A stretch of 64,000 bases of DNA, from contig OU015675.1 of assembly GCA_907165275.2 (NCBI GenBank), positions 2,001,501-2,065,500 of the forward strand, written 5' to 3'. A program made the translations under genes and the position numbers. Under the pieces are notes generated by a model, which was given only the letters and a program-made list of their open reading frames with translations, was not told the DNA's origin and ran no database searches. Shown here in pieces: positions 32,992-46,249 of this stretch. Origin of the DNA: Zygaena filipendulae (taxonomy: Eukaryota > Arthropoda > Insecta > Lepidoptera > Zygaenidae). Positions within the stretch are counted from its first letter, which is position 1; every line of letters begins with the position of its first letter.

Positions 32992-33084
32992 TGAGCGTGC
33001 AAAAAAAAATTACTAATTTGGTTGCTAAATATAAGAACCAGTTTAGAATGTTCATTTTACCTATACTATCTATAGATACTTATA

Positions 33085-33420
33085 AATAATCATTACTATT
33101 ACAAATGCGAAAATGAGTTTGTTACGCTTTCTCTCCTTAACCGCTCAACCAATCATGAAATTTTGTAAAAATATTTTCATGGGTACAGAAAAGAACATAC
33201 TTTTATCCCAAGACAGCGGTGAAAAGCTATTGTTATAAATGAAAAATATTTGATTTTTGTATGATTTGTTTGTAACGGATAAGCCCAAAAACTATTTAAC
33301 CGATTTGAAAAAATTCTTTCACTTAAAGTAAGTGCAGTTGATTGAAATAAGGTACTTTGTGTTCCGGAACTTTGAAAGTAAATCGAGTGAAGCCGAGAGG
33401 TATCGCCTAGTTATTAAATA
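33085..33420 (+). mobile_element. Two degenerate Helitron-like pieces
   Basis: 33085-33225 is a decayed type A copy (attacaaatgcgaaaatgag, ctttctctccttaaccgctc). 33244-33412 is a different family ('ggataagcccaaaaactatt', 'gtgaagccgagaggtatcgc' then ctag). Confidence 0.45.
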
Positions 33421-33740
33421 AAGCTTTTTTGGTACTCAAATAACATTGTTGTCTAATAAAATAAGGGACTATTTGAGTCAAAAAATTTATAGGTAAGAAA
33501 GATGCTTCAGAAATTGTACGTATAAAAAAATAATTTTATGTTTCAAAAATTTCTAATTACCTACCTACTCAAAGAAAAAACACGATAACTATTTTTTTCA
33601 AAGAGAAAAACAAATTCCGACAGAGGTTACTCTATTATAGCAGAATGCTTGTGTAACATGAAAACATGCAGTGATAAAAAATCGAATACCTACTTGAATT
33701 AATAAAAAAGATGAATAGATATTTACAAAATATTGACAAA

Positions 33741-33810
33741 GCCATAATTTCTCTTAATATATAATTCTCTTAATAATCATAATTATAGCCATAATTTCTC
33801 TTAATATATA
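33741..33810. repeat. Direct duplication with ~47-bp period
   Basis: 'gccataatttctcttaatat' occurs at 33741 and again at 33788, immediately left of a Helitron end. Confidence 0.75.
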
Positions 33811-33988
33811 CTAGCTGTGCCCCGCAGTTTCAGAGTAATTTCGGAATTCCCTCGGGAATTCCTGGATAAAAAGTCCTTCTCTGTACCCCTGACAACGTGC
33901 ATACCAAATTTCATCCAAATCCATTCAGCCGTTTTGCGTGATTAAGTAACAAACATCCACACTTTCACATTTATAATATTAGTAGGAT
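33811..33988 (-). mobile_element. Helitron-like element, type A, complete
   Basis: ctagctgtgccccgcagttt to catttataatattagtaggat; a compact clean copy. Confidence 0.85.
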
Positions 33989-34068
33989 AATATATGTAGG
34001 TAAAATATTTGTTTAGGTGTTTTTCTCGCGTGTGCAATTAACCACAATTTTCGCGAAAATACTCTAGT

Positions 34069-34352
34069 ACTAGCTGTTCCCCTTAGGTTTCACTTGCGCA
34101 AATTTTGGGGTTCCTGTGGGAATTTCGGGATAAAAAGTATCCTGAGTTGATACTCAGGATACTTCTTACAACCTCACAAAATCATAAACTCTACCTTTTT
34201 ATAATAATAGTAATAGATTATATGACGTGAGCGTGTTTTCGAATCTACGACGTAGGCCTTCTCTTGCTGCCTCCCCGAAAGCCTTTTTACCATTTAGTTA
34301 TTTACAAAGATGTCAGAAATAAGCGCGGGTAAAAACGCGGGGGGCAGTTAGT
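34069..34352. mobile_element. Facing Helitron-like ends around a mixed segment
   Basis: 34069-34150 is the start of a minus-oriented copy (ctagctgttccccttagg) and 34309-34352 is a plus-oriented end (gcgcgggtaaaaacgcgggg). Between them is the echo of the window's first 180 bases (34259-34284). Confidence 0.45.
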
Positions 34353-36202
34353 GTCGAGATAAAAAGGAGTTATCCCAAACGTTAGCTGACATGTCGACAT
34401 ATAAACCGATTTTTTTATTCAAGTCGAGTAAGGTTGTGTGATTTGCTCTCAAACAAACGGACACACATAAAAACATTAAAAAATGAACGATTAGGTACTC
34501 ATAAGGCCACCCCTTATTTATTTTGTTTTCTAATATTTTCAACATACAAACTCCGCATGTTTACATTTTTATGTTCTTCTATATAAGTAGATATAGCAAC
34601 TACTTTAAAAATAAATATTGAGTAGGTGCCTAGTTTTTTTTTGACGACTTTGCAATCCTATCAAGAATGTTATGGACTTCGGTTTACCGTTTAAAATTTG
34701 TAAAAAAAAATCAACGCATCTCGTGTTAATAATAAAGCAGTGATTCGCCTTGCCTCTTCAGTGACCAAACGAGAAATAGCAAATGTCATAAAAATGTATT
34801 CTTGAATAATTTTGCATAACATCAGCTGCCATGCGGAACAAAATCGATCTACACTCACTCAAATTAAGTGTTACTGATCCTTTTTTATTTATGTATGGGT
34901 GTATCAAATATCGGAATCTCCCTAACGGTACTGACTGAGAAGCAGCGTAAGCAAGGAGTGCACTACACTCATGGCAAAATGCTGAGATAGTGACCGTTTT
35001 GGTTTATGAGGTCTTTGGTCATAATTTTACTCAAGGCAGAGCCACGACGCCTGTGTGAAATGTGTTCGTCGTACACAGGTAGGTATGAAGTACTTGGTGG
35101 CGCCGTGGAAGCAAATCAATTTATTAATTTGATTTAGATCCGTTAACTTTAACACACGACAGGTCGAAACAAAAAAGCGCTTTTTAATTTTTTGTCTCAT
35201 TACGTTTATTACCTAGTAGATTTGGTTGTTTTTAAGGGGGGTAAATGAACGGGATGGAGCCTCTTAAAAAGTCGAATTATGTTGTATTCGTGCCCTGGTA
35301 TACAATTTTTACCACCGAAAGTACTAATTACACACCGCTCCCACAAACATCAATTAGTTTTGTAGTTGAATTTTTAACGGAAATTTGCATGAATTACAGA
35401 TATCGTACGTATATAATATTATTGTAAACCACGTAATTATTGAGGACATTATCATTGCTATACAAACACGCGAACGGGTTCCCGTCGATTTATTGGAAAG
35501 TACAATTATTCATCTAAAATCAATAAAGATCTATAGAATGACTCACAATTACCAGTTATCAAATTCACCGTCGATACTTATGAATATCGAGAATATTTTA
35601 AGGTTTAGAAGACTTGTGTTGGTCATTAATTTTTTTCTTGTTTTGATTTTTTTTTAACAACGCGAACCTTGTTCTGAAGTTTTTTTTTTTCTAAAAGGTT
35701 TAAACCACGTTATTAGCATTGCCGCAGTGCAAGGAAACTTTTGTTGCTATCGTTTTTATATAAAATTGTTATAGTGTTAATATATTACAATTACTCAATT
35801 ACTGGCAACGAAAGTGTAATTTTCATTTGAATCAATAACGTACATTTTTATATAAGTTGGACGGTTTTAACAATAAGTAAGAAAATTATTCTTTAAAAAT
35901 CTTTTTTCCGACGCTACCAATCGAGATTAGGGAAAGTTGCGGTTTGCGGCTGAAATAGAAGCTACACTCCTCACTTTGTCAGAACGACGGCTGACTGTGC
36001 TAACGGTACTTGCAACGGGGTGGTCAGTGGATATGAATAAATTCATAGGTTTTAATTAAAACAATCCGACTGCTGTGTTGCGTTGATTAAATTTAGTTTT
36101 TGGTTTATTTTCAAGTTGGTTAAAATACATGCTAAGTAAAGTGCAAATTTAATTTCCGTATTTGGTTTCACATTTTTTATGTTTTTTTTTTCTCTTTATT
36201 TG
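34353..36202. other. Intergenic DNA; no supported exon
   Basis: Open frames at 35245-35427 and 35385-35657 (both plus) have no recognisable domain or splice support. 35900-36010 is GC-richer (cgacgctaccaatcgagatt onward) and could be regulatory. Confidence 0.3.
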
Positions 36203-36330
36203 ACGATTGAGTTGGCGCAGCGGGCACCATGCATCTCCGCTATACCAGAAGTTCTGGGGTCGATTCTCAGTGGAGGTTGACTTTGTGGGATGCATAATAC
36301 AGGGTTACACTTTCTTGTCGGGGCGTGTTT
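36203..36330 (+). mobile_element. tRNA-derived SINE head (second copy)
   Basis: A-box region 'gagttggcgcagcgggca', B-box region GGTCGATTCTC, then 'gactttgtgggatgcataat', paralleling 14775-14910. Confidence 0.6.
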
Positions 36331-36530
36331 ATATGTCTGAATTCACCCGCGTTATTTTCGGATTACTGAGGAAAGAGTGCAACCAATAACAATTTTCAAC
36401 CCATTAAAATTGCAGAGTGATTAAATATTTTTTTTTAAGTCGCCATTATGGCAACTAACAGAAACGTCAAATCTCATTAAGAATACGTTATCGTGTGCAT
36501 AATCTGCTAATACATAATCTAATATTATTA

Positions 36531-36740
36531 TCCTTACATAATATTATGAAACAAAATCATCCACCACGTTTGTCTGTCTGTCTATCTGTTCGCGATAAAC
36601 TCAAAGGCTACTGAAGCATTTTAATGCGGTTTTCACCAATAGAAAAAAGGACTTAAGAGAAAAGTTTACACGTATAGTTCATCTTGGAATTCCCGCGGGA
36701 ACTCCGAAATTATTGCAGGTGAAACCGCGGGGACAGCTAG
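36531..36740 (+). mobile_element. Helitron-like element, type C, complete
   Basis: TCCTTACATAATATTATGAA to ggtgaaaccgcggggacagctag; contains (TCTG)n and 'aatgcggttttcaccaatag'. Confidence 0.8.
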
Positions 36741-38103
36741 TTGTGCTATAATTATAATGCGTCTACATATAAAAACGTGTTTTATATCAAATTCGCATCT
36801 CAATAAATATTTATGTGAACATGATTTTAGGCATGTTTTAGGTGTTAAGCTTATTCTACTGTTGTCGTCGAGCAGAAAATTTCATCTGAATTTGAATATA
36901 ATATTACGCAATAATTTTAGGATTCCTGCGAGAAATATTTGATAATAAAAGTACCCTATATACTATACCAAGACCTTAATAAAATTATCTTATTTACACT
37001 CAAATATAATTATAATTGTTCTCTCTATTGTTTTGGCTATATCAATTCCCGCGGAATCACTTTGTTTCGTGGTAAAAATATCATAATATGCTGCCGTCCT
37101 TTTACTACTGTTTTGGTTCCTTAGAGATTGTTTTTAGAAACTTTAAGTATCCTCAGAAACTATTCTTACTACGGAGAAAAATAATATTGTAACTCTGTAT
37201 AACATTAATTAAAGCAAATAAATAAAATAAAAAACTCTAATTATGTCTTGATTAGAAAACTATTTAATAAACTAATACATAAAACAGACACCACTCACTA
37301 TAATATCGAGGGAACATTGAACGCGCTCAATTTTAAAGTACAGATGTCGATGTGGCATGTTTACGAAGAAAATGAAGAAAAAGTTCCAATCTCGATAGAA
37401 AAGACATCAACGCGCGTGTCCATTTGAGTGCACTAGCGCTATAATTACAAGTAACTCAGTATTTCTTAGTTATAACAGTTATAAGAAAATGAATATATTT
37501 ATCAAATCAATATCAGAATTTTCCTATTAACTTTATGTGACCAATTGTTATAATAGATAAGACTTTTTATTCAATAGCTATTTTTGATATTTTTACAGTT
37601 ACTTTTGTATTGCGGCTCGTGCTCAAAATACCATCCTTTAGTAAGAATTTATTTATACAATAAAATTTACTTTTCTGTTCTGATTACGTTTTATTAAAAA
37701 TGAACCGAGTTTTACTCGACGACCCGTTTCAATATTATAATTTGTTAACAAAATACTCGTTATGTACTTAGGTACCTACCTATAACGTGAGAAAATGCCT
37801 CAGTCACAACAATCCTTCAATAAAAAACAACTCACCGTCCGGCACCCGAACGCAAGGCACTTTCATGTTTACAATTAAGTACAAACCACTCCAAAAAAGG
37901 CTCTCACGCCGCTCCGTTCCCCGTCGACACTATAAAAAACCTTTTGATCGCGCAATACCTGGCCGTTGGTTGCACCTGATTCTCTTCTGTCATATTATGA
38001 TACATATGTTCTATCGTACCATCTACAGTTAGTTGCTTAATCGCTACGTACTTATATACAATATACATTGCTTCTATCAATCCTAACTTGATATTGTAAT
38101 AAA
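36741..38103. other. Intergenic DNA with two weak exon candidates
   Basis: 37288-37429 (plus) follows 'cataaaacag' and is open to TGA with sensible codons (MWHVYEENEEKVPISIEK), inside a longer stop-free stretch. 37599-37640 (plus) is a 42-base segment between a strong acceptor (gatatttttacag) and donor (gtaagaat). Neither could be tied to a gene. Confidence 0.25.
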
Positions 38104-38272
38104 TGCAAAAATGTAAGTTCATTTGTTTGTTTGTTACGCTTTCACGCCTAACTACTGAACCGATCACTATGAAATTTTGCATACACATTGTCATGAATAC
38201 ATAGATCATAGAAGGACATAGAGTACTTTTTATTCCGAAATTAACGAGGTTGAAACCGCGGGGAGCAGCTAG
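38104..38272 (+). mobile_element. Helitron-like element, type A
   Basis: 'gttacgctttcacgcctaac' to 'gaaaccgcggggagcagctag'; the 5' tip is decayed. Confidence 0.7.
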
Positions 38273-40904
38273 TTATACTACGAAATATTAATTTTGAAGT
38301 GAAACTTTTCTGGAAAAGCAGCAAAAGCTTTTTGCTTGGTCTATTTGAATCATTTGGATATCAGGTGATCGTATTGCTTTCATGCATCTGCTAGCAACAC
38401 GATCGTAGTATAGGATCAAGGTATGACTCTTTCACAACTTAATATCAGTCTTTTCATTTGCATTTCTATGGTGTATACGTATCTATTTTAAAGAGGATTT
38501 AACGACGCTCCTACAACATTTTTTATACGAGTCGTAAAATTAAAATGTTAACATTACTCATTATAATATTTTATATCAGTTTATTTATCATAATACATAT
38601 AAATGTAGTAGACACATGCTGCGTCCATACTTTCCCTTCATGATATGTGAAGGAATTCAACACAGTTATAAAAACAAAGTCCCAAACTTTTGGGATAACT
38701 AAAATGAAATAATTATTTTTCAATATTTAATATGTATAATTCTTAAAAACCATTCTAAGTCCGACTGATCATTATACTTTGAATTTATAAGTCACTCCCT
38801 ATTCCTCCGGGTTTTACTAGCGTTAATCGTGGGATAACTACCCTATGTCCTTGACAACGTGTATGCAAAATTTCATAACGATTTGTTGAGTAGTTAGGCG
38901 TGAAAAGGTGAACAGACAGATTATCGCAGTTATTATATTATATAAAAAAGTTATATTAAGGGTTTTGAGAGCATAAATTGCGATATTGATGTATAATTGA
39001 ACCACTTACAGCTCTATAAAATACGTATATATTCAAAGTATTCTTTTTTAGTTTATACGCGAAGAGGTTTTTTATAGCAACGATCTCTGCCGAAGAAATG
39101 CCGAACAAATGAAAATCATCTCGCACAGTCCAGTTAGTGCAACCGGCGCAATGCGGCCGATACATAACTCCATATACCTTCCATTTTCAAACGCCAGTGG
39201 ATTCCGAGAGTTGGTTGTGCACGCGCGTACCGCTCCCGATTCCGTTTGCCGCGAATTCACGTTCGTCAAATCAAAAGAATGCAATGCATTTTGAATAACT
39301 AATTGATAGGACAATTCCAAAATCGAAGTGAACAAAATTAAATATATTTTTACAATTTCCGTGTCGAAGCGGCTGTGCTAGTTATTTTTTTTTTCCGGTT
39401 TTTGAAGTGCATATTCACTAATTAGAAATTTTGTTTATTGATCTTCGTTTCAAAGGTACGAATATAGATTTAATGATTAAAGTTAGAAATAATTAGCTAT
39501 GGGAAACCTGTTGTGTAAAATATTTTAAAACACAAAATATAGATACCGACCATAATAAACTGGATTTTAATGTAAACTTATTAGATTCAAATTGAAAAAG
39601 TTATGAACCGTGAAAAGGCTACAATTAACGATTTCTTCCGAAAACTGTTCCGTTATATTTGTATATTAAACAGGTTTGTTTAACAGCTGACTTGTATACA
39701 TAATATATTATATTTCTTTCATTAACATTATTTAGTTATGTCTACGTTATGTTGTCAATATAAACTGAATTTTGATACACTTTAGCAGACCAGTTCTATT
39801 TATGTCAAATTAAATATGTAATGCATTGAATAAGAAGAAAAAAGTTTAATAGGAATCTGTCGGCCAAATTTTTGTGTTTTACAGTTTTTGCAATAAAAAG
39901 TCAAAATTTCAAATTGACTGGTCTTAAAGTTTATTTGGCAATTAGGGAATAGATTATTTGGAAAAACACCCATCCCGTTTAGATTACGCCTATTGTATAG
40001 AAGAGATCATTTTGAACGATGAGACCAATACCAATACTTTTCTTATACGTACTTTTTACTACCCTGTATATTGAAGCAGACCACAAACTACTTATTAAAT
40101 CAGGTCAAATCTATGAGGTAAAAACATAGCTTTTGCATTATAACATTATTAACAAACAGAAAAAAAACTACCAAAAATTTCTTATTTCCTGGAGTTATAC
40201 TTAATTTTTTATACTCTATATTTCTTTCTGTATTTTAAAAAGTAGTATTGAAACCAACTGTCACAAATTTAATATAATAAATGAACACAGATTCTTCACT
40301 ATAAAACATTTTTTTAAAGGAGATAGTAATTAAAAAGAACTACAGAATTCTTTACAGATTATAATTTTTTAGATATTTTTGAAGACCTTTTCACGTCGCT
40401 TATAAAAATATCGTAGATACCTACATGACTAACCAGTGTATCAATTTATAAAACTATAATATTTGAACTTTCGTTTCAAAGATTTTACGTTTTTGATGGG
40501 ATATCATTACTTTTTGTAAAGAAATTGTTTAAAAGTTATCTGCCAGTAAAATTTTTACGTAACAAATGCCGTGCAATTAAGAATTTTTATAACCATTGAT
40601 TAATTGTCAGCTATTTCAATTTTAACTCAATTCTGTTTAGTCGAATAACTAAGAATAAAATACAAAGAACCCTTTTTCCTGCAAAAGAAAAAGGTTAGGT
40701 TTCAATAAAAATTGATTGCTTGGAAAATATTTTAAATCGTAAAAATTCACTGTTTTCTGATTTTTCTTTGTACATAAATACATATCTTATACACAATCAA
40801 CCAGCTGGACACTTTTAAAGTACATAAGTCAACTGAATACATAACAATGGTAATTTTTTATGTTAACATCTGTATAATTAAATTAATTAAATTTGGCGCC
40901 AACA
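38273..40904. other. Mostly unique AT-rich DNA
   Basis: 38795-38945 is a decayed type A Helitron copy. 39060-39300 is a GC-richer block open in three frames over about 60-87 codons, so open length proves nothing there; a promoter or 5' exon is possible. The remainder shows no gene. Confidence 0.3.
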
Positions 40905-40919
40905 AGCAAGCAAAATTCG

Positions 40920-41090
40920 TTTCGACTTCAGCTCTCTGTCACCAGCAGCAAAGGTTACCTTGAAAAGATGGCCCTTTAGCAATAAGGCCGCCTTTTGCTC
41001 TATTCTTTCTTCTTATTTTATTTGTTAATTTTTTGTGTTTCTGCTGGGGCAATAAAATATAATTATTTGAATTTGAATTTTAAAATTTCA
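40920..41090 (+). mobile_element. LINE 3' UTR and tail
   Basis: 'aaggttaccttgaaaagatg', 'agcaataaggccgccttttg' and AATAAA, then a GAATTT tail. This is the 3' UTR type often found behind lepidopteran non-LTR elements. A second copy lies reversed at 46345-46490. Confidence 0.6.
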
Positions 41091-41872
41091 CGTGTTTATT
41101 TAAAATAGATTTTGAGTACTGAGGGGTCAAGAGTGGCTCCAAATGGTCCGTGTAATATGATAACACAAGGCTGCTGCTTCACCAGTTCCTTTTTCTTTAA
41201 ACTTGGCATGTCTAGATAATATAAAATTATAGACCAAGATCCCAGAGCAAACAGACATAACTTATTTTCACACGGATGAAACCTGAAGTTTTCAGTAGCG
41301 TCTCGTGCGCCTTGAATACCTACGCGCTTTGTGGAACTTGCCGAGCGACACCTGGGCAGGTACCAGGTGGGAAAGGTAACTAAAAATAAGAATTATTTAA
41401 CTTAAATTCACATGGCTGATTTTTATATATGTCGTGTAGAATATTATTTTAAAGTAATATCATAAGTGCCAGACACTTTTGATGGACCAGAGCTTTTGAC
41501 AGACGCTTTTAAGCTACCCAAAAAATAAATGAACTTTACTTATTTTTACATGTCTGATTTTTTAATATGTTATTGAAGTATTTATTTAAAAGTTATATTC
41601 AATCAATCAGACAAATTAGAGTGACCAAACATCCCTTAAGACAAAAATTATTCAGCAAGAAGTATAAGGGCGAGAGCACTATGCATGCGCTTCAGAGTGA
41701 GTGAGACGTCCATAATAACTCGGTTCCCCTTCTTAAACTCACCATCTGTTTCAATCTACTGTGTATGTGCTGTTTGCGTGTAATATAACTTATAGTATAC
41801 AGTATAGTTCGAGCCTGCGAGAGCACATGTTTATGTTGTTTACATCAGGTTATTTGTGAGTGTTTTATTAAG

Positions 41873-42061
41873 TTGTTTGTAATAGTGATAATCATGGAAG
41901 AAGAGAAATTGAAATGTACATTTTGTAAAAAATCTCATGATAAACTTATATTATTCTCCGAAGAAATATTGAAAAAGTGCAAAAACATTTTAAAACAGCG
42001 ACTAATCCATAACCTCAAATTCAAAGATGTAGTTTTACCGGACGACTTGTATGACTCTTGA
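41873..42061 (+). pseudogene. Duplicated N-terminal gene fragment (left arm)
   Basis: Encodes the same N-terminus as the right-arm copy for about 60 codons, then runs into the loop and a stop (LPDDLYDS). It is a truncated inverted duplicate with no independent function expected. Confidence 0.75.
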
Positions 42062-42257
42062 CTTCACGTTTGGCTCAACACTTGGTTCAGGCATTGAATT
42101 AGCTGGATTTGAGTTCTTACACTACATCTAAATCTGGAACTGTTGAATTATTTTGTTGACTTGAGGTAGACGCTGTACATAGATCATCATTAATTCTAAG
42201 ATTACAAGGTTGGCTTGATGTTGATGCAACTGATGAATTTTCAACAATACTCGATGA

Positions 42258-42536
42258 TTATTTTTCAGCATTTTTTGTTTTTTCTGGTATGGCGGAAAAA
42301 TATTTTTTTGGCAGAGCAGTAAAATTTTTATAACATTCTCGATGGTAACCATTGTCACACAAGTCATCCGGTAAAACTACATCTTTGAATTTGAGGTTAT
42401 GGATTATTCGCTGTTTTAAAATGTTTTTGCACTTTTTCAATATTTCTTCGGAGAATAATATAAGTTTATCATGAGATTTTTTACAAAATGTACATTTCAA
42501 TTTCTCTTCTTCCATGATTATCACTATTACAAACAA
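42258..42536 (-). CDS. Transposon-borne N-terminal fragment, cysteine-rich (right arm)
   Basis: A 92-codon frame. From the second Met it reads MEEEKLKCTFCKKSHDKL, then FSEEILKKCKNILKQR, VVLPDDLCDNGYHRECYKNF and ALPKKYF. Spaced Cys/His (CxxC, C, C, HxxxC) suggest a zinc-binding module. Beyond its TAA the same frame is again open for some 40 codons (Ser-rich), as if a longer protein had been broken by a stop. I recall similar starts in large uncharacterised insect and cnidarian proteins but cannot name the family. The gene is cut off by the inverted arm, so a full product is impossible. Confidence 0.5.
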   Translation of the reverse strand: MFVIVIIMEEEKLKCTFCKKSHDKLILFSEEILKKCKNILKQRIIHNLKFKDVVLPDDLCDNGYHRECYKNFTALPKKYFSAIPEKTKNAEK

Positions 42537-43183
42537 CTTAATAAAACACTCACAAATAACCTGATGTAAACAACATAAACATGTGCTCTCGCAGGCTCGA
42601 ACTATACTGTATACTATAAGTTATATTACACGCAAACAGCACATACACAGTAGATTGAAACAGATGGTGAGTTTAAGAAGGGGAACCGAGTTATTATGGA
42701 CGTCTCACTCACTCTGAAGCGCATGCATAGTGCTCTCGCCCTTATACTTCTTGCTGAATAATTTTTGTCTTAAGGGATGTTTGGTCACTCTAATTTGTCT
42801 GATTGATTGAATATAACTTTTAAATAAATACTTCAATAACATATTAAAAAATCAGACATGTAAAAATAAGTAAAGTTCATTTATTTTTTGGGTAGCTTAA
42901 AAGCGTCTGTCAAAAGCTCTGGTCCATCAAAAGTGTCTGGCACTTATGATATTACTTTAAAATAATATTCTACACGACATATATAAAAATCAGCCATGTG
43001 AATTTAAGTTAAATAATTCTTATTTTTAGTTACCTTTCCCACCTGGTACCTGCCCAGGTGTCGCTCGGCAAGTTCCACAAAGCGCGTAGGTATTCAAGGC
43101 GCACGAGACGCTACTGAAAACTTCAGGTTTCATCCGTGTGAAAATAAGTTATGTCTGTTTGCTCTGGGATCTTGGTCCATTAT

Positions 43184-45654
43184 ACCTAACTTATTATATC
43201 TACTTAAAAATTCTGAATTATTACAACTTCAATGCTACCTTGAGAGTCGTAAAACTAGTATAAAATTAAAAATAGTACAAAATTAGATGCTCGAAATTTA
43301 AATTATCTCAATAGGTAGGCATCGTAATCGTAAAAAAGATATAATGATTGCGAATTAATTATATTTAATTATGAAAAAAAAAAACTGTATATATTCATTC
43401 GTTCTGTCGTATTCTATTCTGAAACACGCCCACTTAAATTTCTGACGAAAGAAAGCTTTTCAATTATTCAATTATTACAGCTTTACACATGAGTGCACGT
43501 GTCAGATAGAAGTTAAACCTCTTTGCTTCGGAAAAATTTGGTATAAAACCTCACCACGCAACACTTGCGACCCTCCATGAAAGCGAACTGATTTAAACCC
43601 CCTACTATTACTACAAACTTGTGTGCATTCGTCCAGTCGCGTAGCGCTCGCGCCGGGGTGGGGAGAGTTTCAAAATTTCCCATCTCGTGGTTGAGAAGTA
43701 AGAAGGGGAAACTCTAGCCATGTTTTGTGTTCCAGATGTATTCTAATTTTATTCTATACTTGCTATTATTTAAGGATTGTTAAAGAATATTTTCCTTAAA
43801 TTTAAATTTCTACTGTGAAAACCTGCCTAAAAGTATGACGACGCCAAAAATCCACGAATCCAGCGCAATAATGTAGGTACATATGTATATACGTAGGTAT
43901 GCCTACAATATTAGAACACTGTTTATAAAAAAAATATACTAGGTACCTTCGAAATTGATTTTAGTAGGTAATATAATAAAATTTCCTGACAATTTTTATT
44001 TGAGATATAAAATTTCCTCTACTAGGCTACTATTAATTTAATGTTCTGAATACATATTACTATGCTAAACAGGAAAAAAAAAATTAGCAATAAAATAACC
44101 AATAAAATCTTTAATTTTAAATCATTACGCACCTAAGTTTAAAATAATAATTTAGGTAAACAAAATTTTTCATTGTTTACATATGTTAATACTACTGTAT
44201 CTATGTATAATGTTATTGTAATAACTCAATAGCGATATGTATTTTTAGACTATTAATAAACTCATTATAGTTATTGATAGTATGGAAATTAACAATCAAA
44301 TTAGATTTTACGAGTATTAAAACGTTTTGTGTCATATATATGATATAAATAACAAATATAATGAACAATAAAATCGTTTATTTAAAGTTATATGTCATTA
44401 AAATTTCGTCAATCAAATAAATTAATTTAATTTATTATATTTTAATAAATCAAAACCGCCTCCATATGAATATTCCACACGACATATCATGTCTATAAAA
44501 GCGTATTGACAAATTATTTAAATAACGTATTATTAACAAAGATTAAACAAATTCATGTTGATAGAAGCAAAGACAAGATGAAGAAGATGATAAAATTGAT
44601 ATAAACTAAAAGTCGTTTATTCAAAATCAGCAATAGAATCGATTGCAATAGTTTTAAAATCATTTTATACTTTGAACCGAAACATTTAGCGAAAAACTTT
44701 CAAGAAATTTTTCGCTACATTTTTCGGTAAATTGGGATACCTTATTATTTACCTTCTAATTTTGACGTCCATGCATTCGGTAGCACTTTGTGACTCAAAT
44801 AAGTCAATGTTTTTTTCTGTTGTTGTTTTAAAAATACTACACTAAACGTTCTTTGAAAATGTGTAAAACGATTAAGTGTTTCAAATTTTTATTAGGTACA
44901 TAAAAATATTTTATATTTATTTATTTATGACTGTTGCACGACATGGTAAAAAGGCGAAAGATAATTAATACATTAAAATCACCATTATTATCAACCTAAA
45001 CTGCTGTGAAGTTCCCTAAATATCTCAGCTCTATAATATGGACAGCCCTACACTAGCTGATATATACGATCCACAGCAGATAGTTGGTGTCTCTCGCCTA
45101 TCTGTATGTATTTTCCTAATCTTTGATAACAGAAGTGGCCATATTCGACTAATTGGCAATAAAGGTCCACAAATTCGTGCGACGGGGTCCACGCATCAGC
45201 GTTATTGTGCCCATTTCTGGTGCATTCTCATACGAGTATTCTTTATAAATTATTAATTTGACATTTTTGTTAATTTAACCACTTGTAATAATGCCGCTTA
45301 AGAAACGTCGATCGGTTTTTAATTAATCCAAAATTGGTTTGTGGTTTATCGATTGTTGGGAAATCACTAAATAGACTTCAATATGGATTACGTAATGGAA
45401 ATCTTTTGGTGCTTTATCGAGATTAACAAGAATATACCGTGCTTAATGAAGTTTTAAAGCATAGGTAAAGTAGGCATAGGTACCTAGATGCCTGTTATAG
45501 GAGCGATTCCGTCACAAAATTATCTAGCATAATCTAAACTAAGTAGTATAGTGTAGTAGATATTAGGTGCCGACTAAAATAGAGTGTCTCGATGGTGGGC
45601 TTAACGTTTTTCGTGTTGTTTTATTTTTTTATTTATTTTTAATAATTAACAGGC
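43184..45654. other. AT-rich intergenic DNA
   Basis: 43560-43740 is GC-richer (cgcgtagcgctcgcgccggg). An open frame at 45038-45256 (plus, 72 codons) has no domain or splice support. No repeat ends were recognised. Confidence 0.35.
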
Positions 45655-45785
45655 TAGACGTTTGACTTATAATGCTGAGTGGCAGCCATTTTGGTACCAG
45701 ATATTCTTCTTTAGTTTAAGACACACGTTTGTACTTATTTTATTTATTTTTTGGTATCAAAAAAACTTTATTCTATTCTATTCGA
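45655..45785 (+). mobile_element. LINE 3' end, 5'-truncated (same family as 28463-29499)
   Basis: 'taatgctgagtggcagccat', 'ttttggtatcaaaaaaactt', then a short TTCTA tail. It consists only of 3' UTR. Confidence 0.75.
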
Positions 45786-46249
45786 GTTCTCTCGTCTGAA
45801 ACATTATTTAATTGTAAATAATGTTTCAGACAAGAGAATTAAATAGGCGAATCGAAGTGCTACAGATTTTATGACTGGCGTTCTCCCAAACCACCGAATA
45901 TGCAAGACTACTATAGTACCTAAACGCCGCGTGGAGTCGCACACAAATAGTTATAAAATAAACTGCGAATATCTATGGAAAAAATAAGAAGTAGGTAACT
46001 AGAGGTTAAAAAAAACCAAAGTTCGTTTTCTTAAATTACGATGCATCCGACGGATCTATACTTACTAAGTAGGTAGGTAAACGTTACCGTAATCGATACC
46101 GGAATCGATTGATTCGATTTTTAACGGTTCAAGTCAACGGTTTCATACAATCAATTGCGAAGAACTCACTATTGAAGTTAATCCCAAATTGACACTTTAC
46201 ACTTTATGCAATTTGTTGTGTATCATTATTATTTTATTTAGGTACCTTT

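Larger units (their letters stand above)
41231..43178. mobile_element. 1948-bp fold-back element with two 825-bp arms
   Basis: Left arm 41231-42055 and right arm 42354-43178 are inverted copies of exactly equal length that differ at only a few bases; the loop is 298 bases. The ends are (A/G)GACCAAGATCCCAGAG. ATTAT flanks both sides (41226-41230, 43179-43183), fitting a 5-bp target duplication. Each arm carries a promoter-side region and the start of the same gene; the loop keeps a little more of it on the minus strand. RNA reading through would fold into a hairpin of over 800 bp. Confidence 0.88.

Noticed and set aside
39072..39335. Overlapping frames of 61-87 codons on both strands
   Set aside because: All frames are open in a GC-richer patch; nothing favours one.
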